DNA of 64,000 nucleotides from Burkholderiales bacterium (GTDB taxonomy: Bacteria > Pseudomonadota > Gammaproteobacteria > Burkholderiales > Burkholderiaceae_E). The notes beneath the pieces are model-generated. The model was given only the letters and a program-made list of their open reading frames with translations. It had not been told where the DNA came from and searched no databases. Positions 18,106-26,785 of the stretch are shown here, piece by piece. Position numbers and translations under genes: made by a program. Every line of letters starts with the position of its first letter. The first letter of the stretch is position 1. Where the stretch lies: assembly GCA_026399875.1 (NCBI GenBank), contig JAPLQF010000029.1, forward strand, positions 160,946 to 224,945, written 5' to 3'.

Positions 18106-18762
18106 ATGAACGCTTCACGATCGAAACGGTGGCCGATCGCGGTGTGCTCAATCGCGCTTGCTGCGGTTGCGGGATGCGCCTCATCCGTCATCGAAGGACA
18201 ATGGGCGGACGCTTCCTTCGCCAATCGCTCACTGCTCAAGTCACGGGTGCTGGTGAGTTGCCGGGCACCCGATCTCAGCCTTGCGCGGATCTGCGAAGAC
18301 AACCTGGCCAGCGGACTGCGCGACGCAGGCGTGGTGGTGCTGCGCACGCCCGAGCCGATTGATGCGGCCGGTGGCGTGCCGGCGGTGCTGAGCGCCGCGA
18401 AAGCCTTGTCGGCCGACAGCGCGGTGATTTCGGCGGTCTCAATCGCGGCCAACAATCCTTACGGGACGTCGTCGCCATGGGGCTACCCCGGCGGGGACCT
18501 GTATGGCGGCCTGGGAATGGGCCGAGGCGTCGCACAGGGTGCAATGCTGGGGTTTCCGCTCGGCGGGGTTCAGGTCGCAACCGCGTTCAGCGCAGCGACC
18601 ACTGTGTTCGAGGTGGGAAACGGCCAGGAGCTGTGGTCGGTACGCGTCCCGCTGACCGGCAGCGACGATGCCAAGATCCAGGTCGCCAGACTGTCGGGGG
18701 CATCCATCGATGCAATGCGTCGAGCCGGTCTGCTCGGGCCGATAGCCACAGGCAAGCGATGA
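18106..18762 (+). CDS. Putative lipoprotein of unknown function
   Basis: 218 residues with a lipoprotein signal: basic start, hydrophobic stretch and lipobox AVAGC near residues 20-24. The mature part has a Rossmann-like alternation and a central Gly/Tyr/Pro-rich stretch (about residues 118-145), then a predicted beta-rich end. I do not recognise a family. GGAGG lies 7 nt before the ATG. Its stop overlaps the next gene's ATG (ATGA at 18759-18762), so the two are co-translated, although the partner looks cytoplasmic. Confidence 0.75.
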   Translation: MNASRSKRWPIAVCSIALAAVAGCASSVIEGQWADASFANRSLLKSRVLVSCRAPDLSLARICEDNLASGLRDAGVVVLRTPEPIDAAGGVPAVLSAAKALSADSAVISAVSIAANNPYGTSSPWGYPGGDLYGGLGMGRGVAQGAMLGFPLGGVQVATAFSAATTVFEVGNGQELWSVRVPLTGSDDAKIQVARLSGASIDAMRRAGLLGPIATGKR

Positions 18763-19079
18763 GCTTTGAGGGCAACAGCCCGCCGCTCGAGCCGGTGTTC
18801 AATGAACCCTGGGAGGCGCGCGCCTTTGCGCTGGTGGTGGCGATGTCGCAGGCAGGCCATTTCACCTGGGGGCAATGGGTCGAAACGCTGGCCATTGAAA
18901 TCGCGCAGGCCCAGGCCATTGAGGCGGCCGGCGGTAAACCGGCCTCCTATTACGAGCAATGGCAGTCTGCCGCTGAAAAACTGATGATCGACAAAGGGAT
19001 GACCTCGGTCGATCAGCTGAGGGCCCGGCGATTCGCGATCGCGGTCTCCGGGCCCACCCATGTCCTGAAGTCGGGCTGA
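18759..19079 (+). CDS. Nitrile hydratase accessory-like protein (orphan)
   Basis: 106 residues containing the PVFNEPWEARAFALVVAM opening, H-F-T-W-G-QWV and the YYEQW stretch typical of nitrile hydratase activator/beta-subunit-like proteins. Those partners load cobalt or iron into nitrile hydratase or thiocyanate hydrolase. No alpha or beta subunit gene lies in this window, so the protein either serves a distant enzyme or has another job. Coupled by ATGA to the lipoprotein gene upstream. Confidence 0.75.
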   Translation: MSFEGNSPPLEPVFNEPWEARAFALVVAMSQAGHFTWGQWVETLAIEIAQAQAIEAAGGKPASYYEQWQSAAEKLMIDKGMTSVDQLRARRFAIAVSGPTHVLKSG

Positions 19080-19137
19080 GCCGACTCAGGACCGGGTGCA
19101 GGGCACCGCCGCAACCTGCTGGCTGCGGGGCCTTTGC

Positions 19138-21261
19138 TTACTGCAGCTTGTAAAAACCGACCAGCTTGGAGATCTCGACCTGGCGTGAATTGCGTGCCCA
19201 GAGTTCGAGGGCATCCACTTTCCAGCCCGCGGCGTACTGGCCCATCTGGCCCACCCCGACCGTCGTATCGCAATGCGTATCGCTGATGGATTGCCGGCTG
19301 CACTTGATGAGTGCGCCGCGAGCATTGGTCGAGACGTTGACCGTGTCGCTGAACCTCGGGCCCGAGCCGGTCGGCGGCTTGCCGAAGGCGCTGATCGAGG
19401 TCGGCGCGAGTGCTCCCGACGGAACCCGCCAGAAGGCGGTGCCACTGGTGCCAATGTCGATCCAGTTGGGCGAAGCCGCATCCGGCGCATCGAAGGGGAA
19501 AGCACCGAGGGCACTGGAGCCCTCGATCACGGCGGCGCGAGCGGGCGCGGTGAGGTCAACGAAGGTACTCGCTGCCACCTCGGCCAGCGTCAGGGCGCGA
19601 CTGTTGGTGCGATAGATCTGCACCTCATTCGGCGTGACGCCATCGGCATGGAAGAACTCGAGCTTCCAGACCGACTGATCCGGGATCGTCCGGATGATGT
19701 CGTCGGTTGCAGTCGCCGGATCAGAGAAGACGATCGCAGTTTCCTTGTCCTTTGGCAGACCCGGCGTCGTCGGATCGATGTAGCGGCCGGCCAGGCGCAG
19801 CACGCTGGTCGATGCGAGCACTGCGGGCGTCGCACCTTGAGCAGGCTGCTTTTCAATCACCAGATACGACAGCCCTGAAGTCGGCCGGTAGGTCACCACA
19901 TTGCCCCTGGGCGTGGTCACCAGCACCTTGCTGAAGACCGGGTTGCCGCCGGCTGTGCGATTGGCAATCCAGATGTTGTAGCCGGTGTTGATGCTCGAGA
20001 AGGCCGGGGTGTTGACCAGATCGCGCATCTGGGCATAAGGCCTGACAGTGGCGTTGTACTTGTACTGGTTGCCGATCAGCTTGAGGCTGTCGCCGACCTT
20101 GCGGGCCACCATGTTCTCGTTGTCGGTGCTGCCGTCGGCAGCGGTCCAGCGATAGGAAAAGACAAAGTCGCCGTTGACCCGCTTGAACTCGAAAGCGCCG
20201 CGGTCGAAGACGACACCGGCGCTGCCCGACTTGAACATGCCGCTGAAGGCGCTGGTGGGGCTGACGGTCGCTCCGTTACTCAGGAAGCTCGCCGGGTCGT
20301 TGTTGAGGAAGAGGCTGGTGCAGGCCGGCGACTTGGGCGCCGACCCGTTGGAAGAGCCGTTGGTGACCCGATCGGCCAGCGGCACCGCATAGCAGGCGGT
20401 CATCCGCTTGAGCATGTCGCTCACCAGCACGGCCAGATTGTCGTTGCCAAGCGATTCGGCGCTGACCGACCCAGTCGGCAGCGGCGCAATCGAGGTGTCG
20501 CTGCTCTTGAAGCTGATCCGAATCGGATCGGAATCGCTCGCGCTCGGCGCAGCTTTCACGGTGACTTCATTGTTGGCGCCGCTGCCGTCAGGACGCACGC
20601 TCACCTGCACCAGATCGAGCAGCCGGTCCTGACCGGTGCCATCGGCCTTGAAGGCGGTGGTGATCGGATTGCCCTGGGTGCCGAGCGCATCGAGCAGCGG
20701 CTTGAGTGCGGTCATGACCCGATCGACCGAGGCCTTGACCTTGGCCGCATCGACACTCGCCGGGGTGGATTTGATGTCATCGACCAGCTTCTGCGGATCG
20801 CCGTTGGAGGACAGGGTCGATGCAATCAGGTTGGTCAGCGGGGTGATGTTGACCGTGCCGGTGCTGGCATCGGGCGCGACGCTGACCAGCCTGGTGTCAT
20901 TAAGGGTGGCGACCAGCACGAAAGGCGGCTTCGGCGAGGTGCCGAGATCGCAGGAATAGGCGCCGTCCGAGTCGGTCTTGACCTCGCACACCACCGCGCC
21001 GGTGGCATCAAAAATTTTCAGACTGGCATCAGCCAGCGCAGCGCCGGTGGCGGCGGTGCCCGACAGCACCACTGAACTGGGTGTGGTCGGAATCGTGGTC
21101 GGGCTGCCACCGGTGGGGGTGCTGCTGCCGCCGCTGGCGGTCGTGCCGCCGGTCGACGTGGATCCGGTGGTCGTTAAGGAATCGGAGCCACCGCATCCGG
21201 CGAGGGCGATACATCCAGCGCCCACCAGGGCGAGGGTCAGACGTTTGGGGGTGAAAGTCAA
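19138..21261 (-). CDS. Large lipoprotein with carboxypeptidase-regulatory-like N-domain
   Basis: Predicted outer-envelope lipoprotein of 707 residues, function unknown. I choose TTG at 21261: GGAG sits 6 nt upstream and the product then begins with a standard lipoprotein signal ending in ALAGC. An ATG at 21294 would add 11 residues ahead of it without a ribosome site. After a Ser/Thr/Gly linker (about 24-62), residues 65-115 resemble a carboxypeptidase-regulatory/Ig-like fold (GAALADASLKIFD, DSDGAYSCDLG). The rest, including paired cysteines, matches nothing I know. Monocistronic, facing the operon at 18106. Confidence 0.8.
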   Translation of the reverse strand: MTFTPKRLTLALVGAGCIALAGCGGSDSLTTTGSTSTGGTTASGGSSTPTGGSPTTIPTTPSSVVLSGTAATGAALADASLKIFDATGAVVCEVKTDSDGAYSCDLGTSPKPPFVLVATLNDTRLVSVAPDASTGTVNITPLTNLIASTLSSNGDPQKLVDDIKSTPASVDAAKVKASVDRVMTALKPLLDALGTQGNPITTAFKADGTGQDRLLDLVQVSVRPDGSGANNEVTVKAAPSASDSDPIRISFKSSDTSIAPLPTGSVSAESLGNDNLAVLVSDMLKRMTACYAVPLADRVTNGSSNGSAPKSPACTSLFLNNDPASFLSNGATVSPTSAFSGMFKSGSAGVVFDRGAFEFKRVNGDFVFSYRWTAADGSTDNENMVARKVGDSLKLIGNQYKYNATVRPYAQMRDLVNTPAFSSINTGYNIWIANRTAGGNPVFSKVLVTTPRGNVVTYRPTSGLSYLVIEKQPAQGATPAVLASTSVLRLAGRYIDPTTPGLPKDKETAIVFSDPATATDDIIRTIPDQSVWKLEFFHADGVTPNEVQIYRTNSRALTLAEVAASTFVDLTAPARAAVIEGSSALGAFPFDAPDAASPNWIDIGTSGTAFWRVPSGALAPTSISAFGKPPTGSGPRFSDTVNVSTNARGALIKCSRQSISDTHCDTTVGVGQMGQYAAGWKVDALELWARNSRQVEISKLVGFYKLQ

Positions 21262-21387
21262 TTTGATCTCCGGTCGTTGAATTCGCAGAGTCATTCCATC
21301 GGACGAGGCTGCTGAAAAACAGGACTTCCTTCCAAAGCCCCTCTGCACGGACAGCGCCGGCCGATGAACGGCACAGCAAGTCTGGTG

Positions 21388-22557
21388 TCAGGCCAAAGAC
21401 CGGCTCTTCGGCTCACCCTGCGTCAGCGCCAGCAGGGCGCCAAAGGCCAGCACCAGGGCCGAGGCGGTCAGCCCCGGTCGCAGCGACCCCCAGTGGTCGG
21501 CCACCCAGCCGGTCGCCACCGGCCCCACCATCTGGCTGGCGGCAAAGACGATGGTGAAGGTGGCCATAGCCGAGCCCCAGGCAGGTTTGGGCAGCCAATG
21601 CTTGATCAGACTGCCGACCGCCGAGGGTGCGCTGAACATCGACAGACCGAAGAGCACCGCAGAACCCAGCAGCGAGATCGGATGGGTCGACACCATCGGC
21701 AGCATGGCGCCGATCGCCGAGGTGGCCATGATTGCGGCAAGTGGGCGGCCGCCTCGCCAGCGTTCGCAGGGCCCGGCCCACACCATCGGTGCCAGCAGGG
21801 TCGCGGCGCCAAGCACCACCCAGACCGACATCACCAGGCCGACGCCCGCGCCATTGATGCGCATCCAGGCGATCACGAAGGTCATGTAGCCGATGTAGCC
21901 CAGACCGAAGCACAGATAGGCAAGAAGCTGCCAGATAAAAGGTCGCACTGCCCAGCGGGCACTGCCCGCTGCCGCACCCGGCTCATCGATCTGCCAGGCC
22001 GCCCAGATCGCGACCGCCGACATTGCCAGTCCGGCAGCACCCATGGCGCGCCAGGCCAGCGGCCAGGCGGCATCACCAACCTGCTGCAGCAGCAGCGGGA
22101 TCGCCACGCCACACAGCATCAGGCCGATGCCTGCACCGGCAAAGAACATCGCAATGGTCGTGCTTGCGCGCTCGGGACGCCCCGGAAAGACGTTGCCGGA
22201 AAGCGCGCCGCCACAAATGAAGACACAGGCGCCACCGATGCCCGAGAACACCCGAAGGACCGACAGCAGCGGCACATCGCGAACGAAGCCGGTGGCCAGC
22301 ACCGTCAGCGAGGTCAGCACCATGCCGATGGCAAAGAGCCGCCGATTTCCGATGCGCCCGACCACCGCCCGCACCACCAGCGCGCCAATCAGGTAGCCGG
22401 CGGCATTGGCGGTATTGAGTCCGCCGGCCTGCGACCAGTCGAGCGCAAGATCGGTGCGCATGGCTGGCAGCACCAGCGCGTAGGCGAACCGGGCAAAGGA
22501 ATTCGACACCGCGGGGCCAAAGGAGAGCAGGAAAGCAACGAGAAAACCGCGGGTCAT
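21388..22557 (-). CDS. MFS transporter, YbfB/YjiJ type
   Basis: 389-residue inner-membrane carrier with 12 predicted helices. The opening FARFAYALVLPAMRTDLALDW and the G-R-x-G-x-R-R loop after helix 2 are those of the YbfB/YjiJ group of major facilitators. Substrate unknown. The ATG at 22557 opens directly into the first helix. Divergent from the DHH phosphoesterase gene across 217 bp. Confidence 0.88.
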   Translation of the reverse strand: MTRGFLVAFLLSFGPAVSNSFARFAYALVLPAMRTDLALDWSQAGGLNTANAAGYLIGALVVRAVVGRIGNRRLFAIGMVLTSLTVLATGFVRDVPLLSVLRVFSGIGGACVFICGGALSGNVFPGRPERASTTIAMFFAGAGIGLMLCGVAIPLLLQQVGDAAWPLAWRAMGAAGLAMSAVAIWAAWQIDEPGAAAGSARWAVRPFIWQLLAYLCFGLGYIGYMTFVIAWMRINGAGVGLVMSVWVVLGAATLLAPMVWAGPCERWRGGRPLAAIMATSAIGAMLPMVSTHPISLLGSAVLFGLSMFSAPSAVGSLIKHWLPKPAWGSAMATFTIVFAASQMVGPVATGWVADHWGSLRPGLTASALVLAFGALLALTQGEPKSRSLA

Positions 22558-22700
22558 GTCGTCATCCTAGCCGAGGCGCGACATTCGACCCTGCCAAGGC
22601 AGATCAGAATCCGGATCGAATGAGGGCAGCGAATCGATTCAGGCAAAGTGCCAACTTCGACACACATGCTGAAAAAAGCTTTCCGATCAAGTCCAAGACC

Positions 22701-22724
22701 GAACCGCTTGTCGGTTCAGCGGTT
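22701..22724. promoter_or_regulatory. Nested inverted repeats upstream of the DHH gene
   Basis: Two overlapping dyads share one arm: GAACCG (22701-22706) with CGGTTC (22712-22717), and AACCGC (22702-22707) with GCGGTT (22719-22724). They can form alternative hairpins in RNA or act as an operator. They lie about 50 bp before the DHH start. Function is inferred only from symmetry. Confidence 0.3.
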
Positions 22725-22774
22725 GTTGCGGCATGTCGGATGACGAAGACTGGCAAGGCTTACGCGGAGAAAAC

Positions 22775-23737
22775 ATGGCTCAGCCCCAATATCGACTCGT
22801 CACACGATCCGACTTCGACGGACTCGTGTGCGCCGTGCTGCTGCGCGAAATCGGCCTGATCAACGAAATCCTGTTCGTTCACCCCAAGGACATGCAGGAC
22901 GGCAAGATCGAGATCACCGAGCGCGACATCACCACCAACGTGCCCTATGTCGCGACAGCACGACTGGCTTTCGACCATCATTCGTCGGAGGTCATTCGCA
23001 ACACTTCACAGGTCGGCAACCATGTGATCGACCCGAACTCACCCTCTGCGGCGCGCGTGGTGTGGCAGTACTACGGCGGCCGTGAGGCGTTTCCGAATGT
23101 CAGCGATCAACTGATGCGTGCAGTCGACCAGGCCGACTCGGCGAAGTACACCGTCGAGGAAGTGCTGCATCCGAAAGACTGGACGATGCTCGGATTCCTG
23201 ATGGATGCCCGCACCGGGCTCGGGCGCTTTCGCAATTTCAGGATCTCGAACTATCAGCTGATGATGGCGCTGATCGATGCCTGTCGCACCCTGACGGTCA
23301 AGGAAATCATGGCCTTGCCCGATGTGAGAGAGCGGATCGACCTCTATTTCGAACACGAAGGCAAGGCGGTCGACCAGTTGCTGTCGGCATCGACCGTGCA
23401 CGGCAATATCGTCGTGGTCGACATGCGCGACCAGGATCCGATCTGGGCGACCAACCGGTTCATGATCTATGCGCTGTTCCCTCAGTGCAATGTCTCGGTT
23501 CACCGGATGTGGGGCCTGCACAAACAGAACGCGGTCTTTGCCATCGGCAAATCGATCTTCGAGCGGACCTGTGCCACCAATATCGGCGACCTGTGCCTGC
23601 GACATGGCGGCGGCGGACATGCGGCTGCCGGCACCTGTCAGGTCGAACACTCGATGTCGGATCGGGTCCTGTCAGAACTGCTCTCGAGCATGCAGCGCGA
23701 CGAGGCATTGCGTCTCGAGGCACAGCGCGGCGCCTGA
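22775..23737 (+). CDS. DHH-family phosphoesterase-like protein
   Basis: 320-residue cytosolic protein of the DHH superfamily, which includes RecJ, NrnA and exopolyphosphatases. Motif I is SDFDGLVCA (residues 12-20), in place of the usual D-x-D-x-D; the DHH motif is FDHHSSE near 70; the C-terminal DHHA1 substrate motif is GGGGHAAAGTCQ near 278. ATG 22775 follows GGAGA at a normal distance; a GTG/ATG further upstream would add 14 unrelated residues. The substrate (short oligonucleotides, cyclic dinucleotide products or another phosphoester) cannot be told. Single gene. Confidence 0.85.
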   Translation: MAQPQYRLVTRSDFDGLVCAVLLREIGLINEILFVHPKDMQDGKIEITERDITTNVPYVATARLAFDHHSSEVIRNTSQVGNHVIDPNSPSAARVVWQYYGGREAFPNVSDQLMRAVDQADSAKYTVEEVLHPKDWTMLGFLMDARTGLGRFRNFRISNYQLMMALIDACRTLTVKEIMALPDVRERIDLYFEHEGKAVDQLLSASTVHGNIVVVDMRDQDPIWATNRFMIYALFPQCNVSVHRMWGLHKQNAVFAIGKSIFERTCATNIGDLCLRHGGGGHAAAGTCQVEHSMSDRVLSELLSSMQRDEALRLEAQRGA

Positions 23738-23765
23738 ATTCGCTGATCTGCAGCGACCGATCGAC

Positions 23766-24701
23766 TCAGAGGTATGTCCCGGCGAGCATCAGCACCTCGC
23801 CGCCTGAACCAATCTTGAACCGTGCGATGCCGGCACCGCGCGCGGTATCGACACCACCCAGATCGAGCATCCGGATGCCCTGCGCCTTGAGCATCTGCAT
23901 GCCCTGCCACAGCAGCAGATTGTGGGCACCGAGATCGCGACCCGCGTCCCCGACCCAACCGACCTGATAGGTCGCCGCTTCGCCGTGGATGAGAAAGAGC
24001 ATCCCGGCGACTGCATCACGCCCGAGATCAGCCCGCAAGGTGAGCATTGCATCGGTCCGTCCGTCGCGACCCGTCTGGCCACAGGCCACCTGCCAGGCCT
24101 CGACGAATCCATCTGGCAGCGCGATATAACGCTTTTCGCTGCGCTGCGCGAGCTCGCGATCGAGCAGCCACCGATATTGCGCGGGCTTGCCGCCGACCTT
24201 TTGCACCTTGAGGGTCGAGCGTTCGGCGGCGGCCAGACGGTTGCGCCACTTGCCGTGCATGGCCGCGCGCAAGGCAGCGGCTTCCTGCGTGAGGTCGATG
24301 CGCACCGTGGCATGACCGGTCATGACCCGGATAAGGCGGCGAACACCGGCTGTGTCGGCACTCACCGCATCGGGCGTGAACAGGATCGCCCTCGGCCAGC
24401 CCACAGGCGCGCTGCGCTTGAGCAGGCGACAGGCGCGCTCGCGGTCGGGCGGCAACAGATCGGCTGACCAGACCGGGCCATGCGAACACAGGGCCAACGA
24501 GACGATTCCGCCGATGCGCCGAACCAGAAACTGCGCGATACCGACCAGCCGGTCCTCGTGTATGACGGCGGCGCGCAGACAACGCGTGCCCAGCGCCTGC
24601 ATCGCCTCGCCGTAGGCCCAGTCCTGCTGAAGCGCTGCTGCCGCGGTACGATGCAGCGCATCCCATGTCGTGCGCTCGATTCCGGTCCAGATCACCTGCA
24701 T
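23766..24701 (-). CDS. GNAT/FemAB-like acetyltransferase
   Basis: 311 residues with two tandem GNAT-like folds, the layout of FemAB and BioF2-like enzymes. The second half holds R-x-D-L-G-RDAVAGMLFLIHG, YQVGW and LDLGGVDT, which resemble the acceptor and CoA/aminoacyl-tRNA regions of the family. Such proteins transfer amino acids from aminoacyl-tRNA to peptidoglycan, or acyl groups to other acceptors; which applies here is unknown. Convergent with the DHH gene (28 bp gap), starting 90 bp from a small membrane protein gene on the other strand. Confidence 0.75.
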   Translation of the reverse strand: MQVIWTGIERTTWDALHRTAAAALQQDWAYGEAMQALGTRCLRAAVIHEDRLVGIAQFLVRRIGGIVSLALCSHGPVWSADLLPPDRERACRLLKRSAPVGWPRAILFTPDAVSADTAGVRRLIRVMTGHATVRIDLTQEAAALRAAMHGKWRNRLAAAERSTLKVQKVGGKPAQYRWLLDRELAQRSEKRYIALPDGFVEAWQVACGQTGRDGRTDAMLTLRADLGRDAVAGMLFLIHGEAATYQVGWVGDAGRDLGAHNLLLWQGMQMLKAQGIRMLDLGGVDTARGAGIARFKIGSGGEVLMLAGTYL

Positions 24702-24791
24702 CGTTCAAGTGTACGGCGAACCGGCTAAGCGCCCGACCACCGGATGCCGATGCCACGATGAATCACCCGTGATGAAGCGCTGACCGCTGCC

Positions 24792-24980
24792 ATGCCCCTG
24801 CTGATCAAGCGTCCGGAAAACGTGCTCGGCCACTCGCTGCCCGAACCCCGCATCACGCTGGCCGGCGCCCTGCTGCTGGCACTCGCCGTGAGCGTTCCGG
24901 TGCTGGTCCTGGGATCGCTGCTCGATCTCTTCGTGCAGTGGGTCTTCGGTGTCTGCGTGGGCTTGTGGTGCCTGGTCTGA
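24792..24980 (+). CDS. Small hydrophobic protein
   Basis: 62 residues with a short polar head (LIKRPENVLGHSLPEPRI) and then a long hydrophobic stretch that could form one or two membrane helices (about residues 22-61). Not recognised. It is plausible as a gene because the frame is clean, hydrophobic in the right way and fits between two larger genes, but its length alone does not prove coding. Confidence 0.45.
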   Translation: MPLLIKRPENVLGHSLPEPRITLAGALLLALAVSVPVLVLGSLLDLFVQWVFGVCVGLWCLV

Positions 24981-25030
24981 TCAGAGATCGCCGCCCGATC
25001 ACCGGACAGCGCTTGCAAGGGTCGCCAATG

Positions 25031-25080
25031 AGCCCTCAGTGGCCCTCGGCGGTCCCTCGGTGGCCCCTCGGCGCCCCTCA
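25031..25080. repeat. Degenerate 10-bp tandem repeat
   Basis: Five consecutive imperfect copies of a unit like GGCCCTCGGY sit 45 bp before the acyl-CoA synthetase start. The array is purely non-coding and probably arose by slippage. Confidence 0.6.
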
Positions 25081-25124
25081 TTAGCCCGTGTTAAATTCGC
25101 CCCAAACAAAGCTCAGGAGACCCC

Positions 25125-26696
25125 ATGTACGCTGGCCACTACGCTCAACTGAACCCTGACCGCCCCGCCTTCATCATGGCGTCGAGCGGCGAATCGGTGT
25201 CCTACGCCGAATACGACGCCCGCACCAATCGACTCGCCCATCTGCTGCGCGGGCAGGGCCTCAAGCGGCTCGACCACTACTCGGTGTTCATGGAAAACAA
25301 TTCCCGCTATCTCGAGGCCTGCGGTGCCGGCGAGCGATCGGGGCTTTACTGCACCTGCGTCAATTCGTTTCTGACCGCAGACGAGTTGACCTACATCCTG
25401 AACAACAGCGAGTCCCAGGTGCTGATCACATCGATCGGCAAGGTCGAAGTCGCGCTGAAAGCGATTGCACAGGCGCCGCGCATCAAGCGCTGCCTGGTTG
25501 TAGATGGCGCGGGTGCCCAACTGCCGGCGCGTGTCGGCGACTGCATCGTGAGTGATTACGCGGCCGCCCTGGCTGAGTTCCGGTCCACACCGATTGCTGA
25601 CGAATGGCTCGGTACGCCGATGCTCTACTCCTCGGGCACCACCGGCCGGCCCAAAGGCATTGTCAGGCCCCTGCCCGAATCGCCTCCCTCGCAACCGCTG
25701 CCGCTTTTCGATTTCCTGACCAAGCTGTGGCGTTATCGGCCGGACATGATCTATCTGTCACCGGCGCCGCTCTATCACTCCGCGCCACAGGCGGCGGTGT
25801 CGCTCACGATCCGCAATGGCGGGACCGTGATCATCATGGAGCACTTCGACCCCGAGCAGTACCTGTCCCTGATACCGAGATACAAGGTCAGCCATTCGCA
25901 ACTGGTGCCGACGATGTTCAGCCGCATGCTCAAGCTGCCGCAGGCCACGCGCGAAGCCTACGATCTGTCCTCGCTCGAAATCGCGGTTCACGCCGCGGCG
26001 CCCTGCCCCGCCCAGGTGAAAGAACAGATGATCGAGTGGTGGGGGCCGATCATTCACGAGTACTACGGTGCGACCGAAGGCCTTGGCTTTACCGCCTGCG
26101 ACAGCGCCGAGTGGCTGGCGCATCGGGGCAGCGTCGGTCGGGTGCTGCTCGGTGATCTGCACATCCTCGACGAGAACATGCAGCCCTCTCCCAAAGGCAC
26201 GCCCGGCGAGATCTGGTTCAAGAGCGGATCACCCTTCGTCTATTTCAATGACCCCGAGCGCACCGCCGAGACACGCTCGGCCGACGGCACAATGAGCACC
26301 GTGGGCGACGTGGGTTATGTCGACGATGACGGCTTTCTCTATCTCACCGATCGCTCGACCTTCATGATCATCTCGGGTGGCGTGAACATCTATCCGCAGG
26401 AGTGCGAAAACCTGCTGATCACCCATCCGAAGGTGGCCGATGCGGCAGTCTTCGGCGTGCCGAACGCCGATCTCGGCGAGGAGGTCAAGGCGGTCGTCCA
26501 GCCGATGCCCGGCGTGACGGCCAATGACGAGCTCGCACAGGAGCTGATCGCCTTTTGCCAGCAGAATTTGGCCAAGCTCAAGTGTCCGCGCTCGATCGAT
26601 TTCATCGATGCCATGCCCCGACTGCCGACCGGCAAGCTCTACAAGAAGCCGCTGCGCGAAAAGTACTGGGCCGGCCACAAAAGCCGGATTGTCTGA
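25125..26696 (+). CDS. AMP-binding acyl-CoA synthetase/ligase
   Basis: Activates a carboxylic acid to acyl-AMP and then acyl-CoA; 523 residues. Motifs: P-loop YSSGTTGRPKG near 166-176, YYGATEG near 310, the D at TGDVG-equivalent TVGDVGYVDDDGF, the hinge around TDRSTFMIISGGVNIYPQE, and the catalytic lysine in LPTGKLYKK close to the C-terminus. AGGAG precedes the ATG. The substrate is unclear; it resembles FadD-like or crotonobetaine/caiC-like CoA ligases. Single gene, ended by a strong terminator. Confidence 0.92.
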   Translation: MYAGHYAQLNPDRPAFIMASSGESVSYAEYDARTNRLAHLLRGQGLKRLDHYSVFMENNSRYLEACGAGERSGLYCTCVNSFLTADELTYILNNSESQVLITSIGKVEVALKAIAQAPRIKRCLVVDGAGAQLPARVGDCIVSDYAAALAEFRSTPIADEWLGTPMLYSSGTTGRPKGIVRPLPESPPSQPLPLFDFLTKLWRYRPDMIYLSPAPLYHSAPQAAVSLTIRNGGTVIIMEHFDPEQYLSLIPRYKVSHSQLVPTMFSRMLKLPQATREAYDLSSLEIAVHAAAPCPAQVKEQMIEWWGPIIHEYYGATEGLGFTACDSAEWLAHRGSVGRVLLGDLHILDENMQPSPKGTPGEIWFKSGSPFVYFNDPERTAETRSADGTMSTVGDVGYVDDDGFLYLTDRSTFMIISGGVNIYPQECENLLITHPKVADAAVFGVPNADLGEEVKAVVQPMPGVTANDELAQELIAFCQQNLAKLKCPRSIDFIDAMPRLPTGKLYKKPLREKYWAGHKSRIV

Positions 26697-26712
26697 GGCA
26701 CACGCGCGAGCC

Positions 26713-26753
26713 AAGAAAAACGGCCCGCGTTGCACACGCAGGCCGCTTTTCTT
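26713..26753. terminator. Bidirectional Rho-independent terminator
   Basis: Near-perfect inverted repeat: AAGAAAAACGGCCCGCGT (26713-26730) pairs with ACGCAGGCCGCTTTTCTT (26736-26753). The GC stem is flanked by A and T runs on both sides, so it can end both the acyl-CoA synthetase transcript and the rpoD operon transcript. Confidence 0.85.
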
Positions 26754-26785
26754 GACGCTTGAGGCGCATCAGCGCCCCACTCAGA

